Assembly: GCA_035716005.1 (NCBI GenBank)
Contig: DASTKG010000039.1
Span: 1-29,033 of the forward strand
Origin: SZUA-252 sp035716005
GTDB taxonomy: Bacteria > Eisenbacteria > RBG-16-71-46 > SZUA-252
Length of the DNA: 29,033 nt
Reading direction: 5' to 3'
Below, piece by piece: positions 23,564 through 29,033 of this stretch (within the stretch, counting starts at the first letter, position 1; each line of letters begins with the position of its first letter). A program made the translations under genes and the position numbers. The notes beneath the pieces are model-generated. The model was not told the origin of the DNA. It worked only from the letters and a program-made list of their open reading frames with translations, and did not search any database.

Positions 23564-24298
23564 ATGAACGGAACCCTCAGGACCGGCGTCTCGCTCGCGC
23601 TCGTGCTCGGCCTCGCCGGATGTGTCTCCTCGTCGAAGTTCAACAGGCTCCAGGCGGAGCGGTCGTTGCTCGAGAACGAGAAATCGTCGCTTCAGCAGAG
23701 GGCGGAGGAACTCGCCCAGGACAACACGCAGTTGAAGGGGGAAATCGTCCAGCTGGAGGCGCAGAAGAGAACGCTCGCGGACGAGCGCGACGCGCTGAAG
23801 AAGACGCACGAGGAAACGGTGACGCAGTACGACGCCGTGGTGAACAAGCTCTCGCAGGAGGTGAACAAGGGGAACCTCCAGATCCGGCAGTACAAGAACA
23901 TGCTCACGGTCGACGTTGCCGAGAAGATCTTCTTCGACACGGGCAGCGCGACGATCAAGCCGGGCGGACAGGAGGTGTTGAAGAAGGTGGGCGACGCCAT
24001 GGCCGCGTACCAGGACAAGGTGATCCGCGTCGTGGGACACACCGACAACGTGCCGCTGAAGGGGCGGATCACGAACTGGGAACTCTCCGCGATGCGGGCG
24101 ACCCACGTCGTCCGGTTCCTCCAGGACGAATGCAAGATCGATCCGCAGCGGCTCGTCGCGACGGGCCGAAGCGAGTACCAGCCGGTCGCCGCGAACGACA
24201 CGCCCGAGGGGCGTCAGAAGAATCGAAGGATCGAGATTACCCTGATGGACAAGAACCTGGCCGATTCGATGGGGGAAGCGGCGGCTTCGACGAAGTAG
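23564..24298 (+). CDS. OmpA-family lipoprotein with coiled-coil stalk
   Basis: 244 residues from ATG 23564, chosen for the near-perfect Shine-Dalgarno AAGGAGG 6 nt upstream. A lipoprotein signal ends with the lipobox LAGC (C20 acylated after cleavage); the +2 residue is Val, which allows outer-membrane sorting. Residues about 24-115 are a long coiled coil (LQAERSLLENEKSSLQQRAEEL and onward). Residues about 120-235 form the OmpA-like peptidoglycan-binding domain, with VAEKIFFDTGSATIKPGG, GHTDNVPL, NWELSAMRATHVVRFL and NRRIEITL. It should tether the outer membrane to peptidoglycan across the periplasm, like Pal but with a longer stalk. No Tol genes are nearby. Confidence 0.94.
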   Translation: MNGTLRTGVSLALVLGLAGCVSSSKFNRLQAERSLLENEKSSLQQRAEELAQDNTQLKGEIVQLEAQKRTLADERDALKKTHEETVTQYDAVVNKLSQEVNKGNLQIRQYKNMLTVDVAEKIFFDTGSATIKPGGQEVLKKVGDAMAAYQDKVIRVVGHTDNVPLKGRITNWELSAMRATHVVRFLQDECKIDPQRLVATGRSEYQPVAANDTPEGRQKNRRIEITLMDKNLADSMGEAAASTK

Positions 24299-24299
24299 C

Positions 24300-24325
24300 G
24301 AAGGGCTCGCCTAGAAGAGCCCTTC
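24300..24325. terminator. Bidirectional hairpin between convergent genes
   Basis: gaagggctc / gagcccttc form a perfect 9-bp stem with an 8-nt loop. It begins 2 nt after the OmpA-like gene's stop and includes the final codons and stop of the kinase gene on the other strand. It has no U-tract on either strand, but its placement fits a shared terminator. Confidence 0.5.
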
Positions 24326-26842
24326 CACCACGAAGAGATCGTTCAGCCGCTGCGAATACGCGTAGGCGTAGCCGCGCTCGTCGTCCGTCATGCGGACACC
24401 CGTGAGTCCTTCCACTCCGGTCGGATCGGTCGGAGCGAGTTCGGCCCAGACCGTTCGTTCGCCGGTGGCGAGGTCGATCCGATGGATCTTGGACGGCAGG
24501 ACACCGCGCGTGAAGGCGAAGATCGCGCCGCCGTCCTTGCTCCAGCGGATCGGCCGGTCGTTGGTCGCGAAGCCCTTCACCGGCTCCGGCGTTCCACCGG
24601 CCACCGGAAAGCGCATCATCGTAAGATCGGGGCCCCGGGCGGCGACGAGCGATCCATCCGGCGAGACGAGCAGGTCGGTCGCGCTGATCCCCTCGTCGGT
24701 GAACGCCTCGAACTTGCCGGTCACGGAGTCGACCTTGTAGAGCCGCGTTCCGTGGCCTTCCTCCTGCCCCATCACGCAGAGTGTCTCGCCGTCCGGGAAC
24801 CAGACCGCGTGATGGACGTCGAGCCCCGCCGCGGGAATGGTGCGGGCCGTGCCCGCGCCGCAGGGGAGGAGATCGAGCCGCGTCGGCGCGTAGCCGACGC
24901 CCGCGAGCGCCCATTGTCCGTCGGGCGACATGGAGAAACAGGCGCCGTCACCGAGACGGATCGCGGGCGACCCATCCGTGCCGCGGAGATAGACCGAGTG
25001 AAGATCGCCGCCTCCCACGCCGGTTTCGTCGAAGAGAATGCGGGATCCGTCGGGCGATAGCGCCCGGACGAGCGTCCAGTCGAGCCACGTCAGATCCCTG
25101 GCGATCGCCTCGCCGGGCGGCATGTACTGGGTCCGCGCCCGTTCGTTCTCGAGGATGACGAGCGCCGCTCCCTGGCGCGAGATGTCGAAGAGCGTCATGT
25201 GGCCCGGCACCTCGAGGATCGGACGCTCCTTTCCGTCGAGACTCACCGCGTAGAGGGATCGCCCGACCCCGGTTCGAAACGCCGTGAAGACGATCTCGTT
25301 CCCGTCGGGCGACCAAGCCAGGCCTCTCGCGCTGTTCCATCCCGTGGAGAGCCTCGCCACGTTCCCCGCGGTGTCGACGACCGCGGCGCTCCCCATGTCG
25401 TCGCCCCGGGTCGGATGATCGAGAAAGGCCACCCGCTTCCCGTCCCGCGAGACGCGAATGTGGCTCACCCAGCCGGTCGTCTGATAGATCGGAGTTCCCA
25501 TCGGGTACTCGATCCGAGTTCGCCCCGCCTCTTCCCGCATGACGGCGAGCTGCCGCCCGTCGGGACTCCAGTCGGCCTCGTAGACGTCGTCGAGCAGCTC
25601 GCGGGGCGCGCCCCCGCCGACCGGCATGCGCGCGAGCATTCCGGTGTAGAGGAAGCCTCCGCGGCTGTGGCGCCGCAGGGAGACCGCCATTTCGCCCGTC
25701 GCGCCGATGGCGAGAAGATCGGTCTTCGGAAAGCCGAGCGCGCGCGATTCCGGATTCCCGGGGTAGGCCCAGAAGAGCTCGACGTTTCGGCCTTCCCACG
25801 CCGCGCCGTAGCAGATCCCCTGGCCGTCGGGGGAGAAGCGGGCGGAGAGGATGGAGCCTTCGCGATAGGTGGTGCGCCGAAAGGTGTGCCGTCGGGTCTC
25901 GGCGGCGCCGTCGCCCGGCCCGTGCCCGGCGTCTTCGGCCGCGGCGCCGGTCGCCGAACGACGTGCGGCGCTCACCGCGGCCTCGACCATCGAGAGCGCG
26001 AACGCGAGATCGCGCGCCGTGTCGAATCGATCGTCGACGCCCTTCTCGAGACAGTGGGCGATGACCGCCGTGATGCCGGGGGCGGCGTCCTCGATCTCGG
26101 ACGGAAGCGGCTTCGGCTCCGCGCTCAAGATGGCGCTCATCCGGTCGGCGTGCGTGTCGCCGTCGAAGGCGCGCCGTCCCGTCAGCAACTCGTAGATGAT
26201 GGCGCCGACGGCGAAGATGTCGGTGCGGTGATCGGTCGGCTGCTCGCGGATCTGCTCCGGAGACATGTAGGACGCGGTCCCCAGAATCGTTCCGGTCGCG
26301 GTGAGCTGGGTCCCGATGGGGCCCGTCTTGTCGGGATCGGCCGCGCCCGACTCGCCGTAGAGGATCTTCGCGAGCCCGAAGTCGAGGATCTTCACGTGAT
26401 CGCGCCCCACGAGCATCACGTTCTCGGGTTTCAGGTCGCGATGCGCGATTCCCTTCGCGTGCGCCGCCGAGAGACCCTTGGCGATCTGGACGGCGTACGC
26501 CACCGCGCGGCGCGGCGGGAAGGGCCCGGCCTTGAGCGCCGCCCGGAGGTCCTCGCCCGCCAGGAGCTCCGAGACGATGTAGGGAATGTCCCCCTCGGCG
26601 CCGACGTCGTAGATCGCGATGATGTTCGGGTGGTTGAGCTGTCCCGCGGCGCGCGCTTCCCGCTGGAATCGCTTCAGCCGGTCCGGATCGGAGACGAACG
26701 TGCTCGGCAGCACCTTGACCGCGACGTCGCGCCCGAGGCGGCCGTCCCGGGCCCGATAGACCTCGCCCATGCCGCCGACGCCGAGAAGTGCGAGGATTTC
26801 GTAGGGACCGAGCCGCGTGCCGGGGGCGAGCGTATGAGACAT
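24311..26842 (-). CDS. Serine/threonine protein kinase fused to TolB/PD40-type beta-propeller
   Basis: 843 residues. I start at ATG 26842 (MSHTLAPGTRLGPYEIL) rather than the upstream ATG at 26941, because GGAGGT lies 10 nt before it and the kinase fold begins at once. The kinase domain covers residues 12-275: glycine loop GVGGMGEVY (21-29), K43 in VAVKVLP, HRDLKPEN (134-141), DFG (154-156), GTASYMSPEQ, and DIFAVGAIIYELLTGRRAF. All catalytic residues of a Hanks-type kinase are present. A low-complexity linker (about 290-340) leads to six or seven propeller blades (SPDGQGICYG, SPDGRQLAVMR, SPDGNEIVFTAF and so on). No transmembrane helix separates the domains, so both are probably cytoplasmic. 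This architecture is common in Acidobacteriota-like genomes; the propeller ligand and kinase targets are unknown. Confidence 0.93.
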   Translation of the reverse strand: MSHTLAPGTRLGPYEILALLGVGGMGEVYRARDGRLGRDVAVKVLPSTFVSDPDRLKRFQREARAAGQLNHPNIIAIYDVGAEGDIPYIVSELLAGEDLRAALKAGPFPPRRAVAYAVQIAKGLSAAHAKGIAHRDLKPENVMLVGRDHVKILDFGLAKILYGESGAADPDKTGPIGTQLTATGTILGTASYMSPEQIREQPTDHRTDIFAVGAIIYELLTGRRAFDGDTHADRMSAILSAEPKPLPSEIEDAAPGITAVIAHCLEKGVDDRFDTARDLAFALSMVEAAVSAARRSATGAAAEDAGHGPGDGAAETRRHTFRRTTYREGSILSARFSPDGQGICYGAAWEGRNVELFWAYPGNPESRALGFPKTDLLAIGATGEMAVSLRRHSRGGFLYTGMLARMPVGGGAPRELLDDVYEADWSPDGRQLAVMREEAGRTRIEYPMGTPIYQTTGWVSHIRVSRDGKRVAFLDHPTRGDDMGSAAVVDTAGNVARLSTGWNSARGLAWSPDGNEIVFTAFRTGVGRSLYAVSLDGKERPILEVPGHMTLFDISRQGAALVILENERARTQYMPPGEAIARDLTWLDWTLVRALSPDGSRILFDETGVGGGDLHSVYLRGTDGSPAIRLGDGACFSMSPDGQWALAGVGYAPTRLDLLPCGAGTARTIPAAGLDVHHAVWFPDGETLCVMGQEEGHGTRLYKVDSVTGKFEAFTDEGISATDLLVSPDGSLVAARGPDLTMMRFPVAGGTPEPVKGFATNDRPIRWSKDGGAIFAFTRGVLPSKIHRIDLATGERTVWAELAPTDPTGVEGLTGVRMTDDERGYAYAYSQRLNDLFVVEGLF

Positions 26843-26899
26843 GGGGCGTGATACCTCCAAGGTCGTGTCGATGTGGGCGCGGTGGAGTCGAGCGGAACG

Positions 26900-26908
26900 A
26901 TTATACCA
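26900..26908 (-). promoter_or_regulatory. Extended -10 promoter for the kinase gene
   Basis: Read on the minus strand this is TGGTATAAT, a perfect TATAAT hexamer with the TGn extension, 57 nt before the kinase ATG. No good -35 is visible 17 nt upstream, which the extended -10 can compensate for. It also argues for the ATG 26842 start, since the 26941 start would lie upstream of this promoter. Confidence 0.6.
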
Positions 26909-26932
26909 GGGTAGGGGGCCCCGAGAGGCCGA

Positions 26933-26977
26933 GGTACTCACCAGGGAGACTCGATCCCGCGCGGGAAGGGGAGTACC
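26933..26977. repeat. Nested inverted repeat between divergent genes
   Basis: ggtactc (26933-26939) and gagtacc (26971-26977) are perfect inverted repeats. Between them lies the 12-bp palindrome tcccgcgcggga (26955-26966). It lies just upstream of the kinase promoter and in front of the gene at 27035, so it could be an operator or an RNA hairpin. Confidence 0.4.
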
Positions 26978-27034
26978 GTCAATCGAGCGAAACGGAGGCC
27001 CGGAACCACGCCATTCCTCGACGCCGGAGAACCC

Positions 27035-27784
27035 ATGAAGATCGCGGTCGTGAACCTTGTAGGCGCCGCTCTGCTCGTGATTCTCGTCCTGACCGCCCGC
27101 CCCGCGTCGGCGCAGCAGTTCAACTCCGACAACTACCTCTCCAAGCCCTACGGCGTCGCGACCATCATCCTGACCGCCGGCGAACGAAACACCATGTGGA
27201 TGACCACCTTCTCGCTCTTCACGAGATGGGAGTTCACGGCGGCCGCCTACATCTTCAACTCCGACGACGATCCATTGACCGCCGAGGGGTACTCGACCTC
27301 GTATTACGCGAAGTACATGATCTTCGAGAACGCGGCCAAGACCGGAGGACTCGCGGTGAAGGCGGGGACGGGTCTGGAGCCGGGCTACGTGAACGAGGCC
27401 GTCCAGTTGAAGGACGCGTTCCAGACGTACTGGATGAACGCGCCGGTGACCGTGCCGTTCTTCAATAACAAGCTATCGTGGGACCTGATGCCGGGGCTGA
27501 GCGTGACGCGGCAGTACGGGGAAGGCGAGGAGACGGTCGGCGCCTTCACCTACGCGACCCGCATGGCGTGGTATCCGACGAGCCCCGAGATTTCGCTCGT
27601 GGGAGAGGTCTACGGCTCGAAGGGCCAGACGGAGGCCACTCCCGAATACCGCGTGGGGTTGCGCTGGGAGCCGAGTCAGTCCGCCGTCTTCGCGCTGAGT
27701 TACGACGACGAGTTCGACGGCATCAACGGCGCGGGCGTGGAGTTCGGCGTCATGCTCTTCACACCTTCCTTCTGCGGGCTCTGA
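27035..27784 (+). CDS. Exported protein, probable small outer-membrane beta-barrel
   Basis: 249 residues from ATG 27035. A clear Sec signal peptide (VNLVGAALLVILVLTARPASA) is followed by QQFN, with likely cleavage after ASA at residue 26. The mature part alternates polar and aromatic residues in strand-like segments (MWMTTFSLFTRWEFTAAAYIF, YYAKYMIFENAAK, ATRMAWYPTSPEISLVGEVYGS, YRVGLRWEPSQSAVFALSYDDEF, GVEFGVMLF), consistent with about ten transmembrane beta-strands. No enzyme motif is present. The C-terminus is FCGL rather than the usual terminal aromatic. The Shine-Dalgarno is weak (CGGAGA). I do not recognise the family. It is divergent from the kinase gene across about 190 bp. Confidence 0.8.
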   Translation: MKIAVVNLVGAALLVILVLTARPASAQQFNSDNYLSKPYGVATIILTAGERNTMWMTTFSLFTRWEFTAAAYIFNSDDDPLTAEGYSTSYYAKYMIFENAAKTGGLAVKAGTGLEPGYVNEAVQLKDAFQTYWMNAPVTVPFFNNKLSWDLMPGLSVTRQYGEGEETVGAFTYATRMAWYPTSPEISLVGEVYGSKGQTEATPEYRVGLRWEPSQSAVFALSYDDEFDGINGAGVEFGVMLFTPSFCGL

Positions 27785-27846
27785 GGCCGCGGCCGACGCC
27801 GAGCCGCGATCCCCGATCCGGCCGCTCCACCGCCGACGCGACGCCA

Positions 27847-27855
27847 TGCTAGAAT
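27847..27855 (+). promoter_or_regulatory. Extended -10 element directly before the hydrolase gene
   Basis: TGCTAGAAT carries the TGn extension and five of six TATAAT bases. It ends 9 nt before ATG 27865, so transcription would begin within a few nt of the start codon. No Shine-Dalgarno is visible. A leaderless or near-leaderless mRNA is likely. Confidence 0.45.
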
Positions 27856-27864
27856 TTCACCCGC

Positions 27865-28443
27865 ATGGCCACGGTTCTGCTCTTCCATCACGCGCTCGGC
27901 CTGACGACCGGGTGTCTCGCGTTCGCCGATCAGCTCCGCGCGGCCGGGCATGTCGTTCACGCGCCCGATCTCTACGACGGCAAGACGTTCACCGAACTCG
28001 CGGACGGAGTCGGGTACGCCGAGACGGTGGGCTTCGAAACGATTCTCGAGCGGGGTCGCCTTGCCGCCGAAGGGTTGCCGAACGACCTCGTCTACGCGGG
28101 CTTCTCGCTCGGAGTGCTCCCCGCGCAGAAGCTCGCCCAGACGCGTCCCGGCGCGAGAGGGGCCCTGCTCTGTCACGCCTGCGTTCCCGTCGCGATGTTC
28201 GGCGTCCCCTGGCCGCGGGGCGTCCCGGTTCAGATCCACATGATGGAGGCCGACGAGTGGGTCGTCCGTGAGGGCGACCTCGACGCCGCACGTCATCTCG
28301 CCAAGACGGTCGACGGCGCCGAACTCTTTCTCTACCCCGGCGATCGGCACCTCTTCGCCGACGAGAGCCTGCCCGACTACGAGGCGAGCGCCGCGACGCT
28401 GCTGAAGCGCCGGGCGCTCGAGTTCCTCGGTCATTTGAAGTAG
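27865..28443 (+). CDS. Dienelactone hydrolase-family alpha/beta hydrolase
   Basis: 192 residues. It begins directly with the first strand of an alpha/beta hydrolase fold (ATVLLFHHALGLTTG, whose HH-A-G segment forms the oxyanion side). The nucleophile elbow is GFSLG with S81, where classical dienelactone hydrolases have cysteine. The acid is probably D130 (MEADEW) and the base H162 (YPGDRHLFAD). APDLYDGKTFTELADGV is a typical DLH-family block. Length is slightly short of the usual 230. It should hydrolyse a small ester or lactone in the cytoplasm; the substrate is unknown. The serine nucleophile suggests the esterase-like branch of the family. Probably monocistronic, convergent with the gene at the right edge. 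Confidence 0.9.
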   Translation: MATVLLFHHALGLTTGCLAFADQLRAAGHVVHAPDLYDGKTFTELADGVGYAETVGFETILERGRLAAEGLPNDLVYAGFSLGVLPAQKLAQTRPGARGALLCHACVPVAMFGVPWPRGVPVQIHMMEADEWVVREGDLDAARHLAKTVDGAELFLYPGDRHLFADESLPDYEASAATLLKRRALEFLGHLK

Positions 28444-28462
28444 CCGCGGCGCGGAGGGGCGC

Positions 28463-28481
28463 CTGGCCCGCTCAAGGCCAG
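28463..28481. terminator. Short hairpin between convergent genes
   Basis: ctggcc (28463-28468) and ggccag (28476-28481) form a perfect 6-bp stem with loop cgctcaa, which contains the minus-strand gene's stop codon. It is short and lacks a U-tract. It resembles the arrangement at 24300-24325. Confidence 0.35.
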
Positions 28482-29033
28482 AGGGAGATCGCGATCCTGA
28501 CCTCCTTCACCTTGAGGGGCGTGCCTGGCTGCAGCGGGCCGGGGGTGCCGGGGAGGGTCAGGTTCGCGTGCGCGAAGCCGGGATATCCCCCGTGCTCGAT
28601 CGGCGTGGAGCGGAACGCGGTCAGGTCCGCCGAGATGGCCATCGCATATTGAAGCGTGCCGCTCGAGGTCGGCGACAGGAAGGCCATCCGCGACAACGTG
28701 AAGGTCGGCTTCCGGTCGACGTCACCGGGGAAGTGGGCCGATGCCGAGCCGAGAAGGAAGCGCTCGGACGCCTCTTGCGTGGTGCGTTCCGTGCCGTTGA
28801 ATGTCTGGAAGATCAGACCGCCGATCCCGATGAATCCGACCAGCCCCAGCCCCGATCCGGGCTCCCCCGGGAAGAGGAAGTTGCTCCATCCGACCTGTCC
28901 CTCCATCGCGAGATCGACCTCGACGGACATGAGGCCGGGCGACGGGAGGGCGATTCCGCTGTCCGCCCACATGCCCATCGCGGCGAAGGCCCGATTTCCC
29001 TCCCCGATGAACCAGGTCCCGATGTTCTGGCAC
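28472..29033 (-). CDS. Hypothetical protein, C-terminal part (runs off the right edge)
   Basis: The reading frame is open from the stop at 28472 to the right edge (first full codon at 29032), so the N-terminus lies outside the window; 186 residues are visible. Internal methionines such as the one at 28978 are therefore unlikely to be the true start. Visible sequence alternates glycine-rich and hydrophobic strand-like segments (VEVDLAMEGQVGWSNFLFPGEPGSGLGLVGFIGIGGLIFQTF, TLQYAMAISADLTAF, LKVKEVRIAISLWP), suggesting a beta-sandwich or secreted/envelope protein. No catalytic motif is seen. I recognise no family. It is convergent with the dienelactone hydrolase-like gene, 28 nt between stops. Confidence 0.75.
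   Translation of the reverse strand, partial: CQNIGTWFIGEGNRAFAAMGMWADSGIALPSPGLMSVEVDLAMEGQVGWSNFLFPGEPGSGLGLVGFIGIGGLIFQTFNGTERTTQEASERFLLGSASAHFPGDVDRKPTFTLSRMAFLSPTSSGTLQYAMAISADLTAFRSTPIEHGGYPGFAHANLTLPGTPGPLQPGTPLKVKEVRIAISLWP

Noticed and set aside
26843..26941. A 33-residue N-terminal extension of the kinase from the upstream ATG.
   Set aside because: The extended -10 box lies inside it, GGAGGT precedes the inner ATG, and the extension has no family-like sequence.

Overview
The window is strongly GC-rich, densely coding bacterial chromosome from a Gram-negative (diderm) organism. It encodes a lipid-anchored OmpA-like protein, probable outer-membrane beta-barrels and many Sec signal peptides. 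The mix of a Ser/Thr kinase fused to a TolB/PD40 propeller, GT-C/TPR membrane proteins, an ECF sigma/anti-sigma pair and an orphan RsbW/RsbV pair recalls environmental phyla such as Acidobacteriota, Gemmatimonadota or Eisenbacteria. That placement is an inference from gene content, not a measurement. I see no tRNA, rRNA, CRISPR array, insertion sequence or phage gene.

Layout. (1) 1-1831: an FMN alpha-hydroxy-acid oxidase, then an RsbW-like ATPase overlapping an RsbV-like STAS protein. (2) 1919-4308: ECF sigma factor, overlapping membrane anti-sigma factor, and a membrane-anchored protein made of 9/10-residue repeats, closed by a strong hairpin. The repeat protein is the most unusual object here. 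(3) 4457-9278: a 1007-residue exported protein combining a metalloprotease-like domain, a beta-propeller and a barrel; a PrsW-like intramembrane protease; an SDR oxidoreductase. (4) 9515-16116: a 66-residue orphan protein, then an overlapping run of GT-C/TPR protein, GT2 glycosyltransferase, second GT-C/TPR protein, methyltransferase and Ni/Co transporter-like protein. (5) 16141-18749: a DUF1203 protein (minus strand), a periplasmic coiled-coil protein and a small exported glycine-zipper protein. (6) 18787-22023: formate-tetrahydrofolate ligase, a DsbD N-domain-like protein and a redoxin. (7) 22042-29033: FAD oxidoreductase (minus), OmpA-like lipoprotein, kinase-propeller (minus), exported barrel-like protein, dienelactone hydrolase-like protein, and an edge-truncated minus-strand gene.

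How the genes may work together. Region 2 looks like a self-contained envelope-signalling operon whose third product is a long periplasmic repeat protein; the PrsW homologue nearby is the class of protease that cleaves anti-sigma factors, but any link is only inferred. In region 4 the GT2 resembles polyprenyl-phosphate sugar synthases, which supply donors to GT-C enzymes. Two tandem GT-C/TPR paralogues around it suggest a surface or protein O-glycosylation cassette comparable in architecture to eukaryotic TMTC proteins. The DsbD-domain protein and redoxin overlap and probably form a periplasmic thiol pair.
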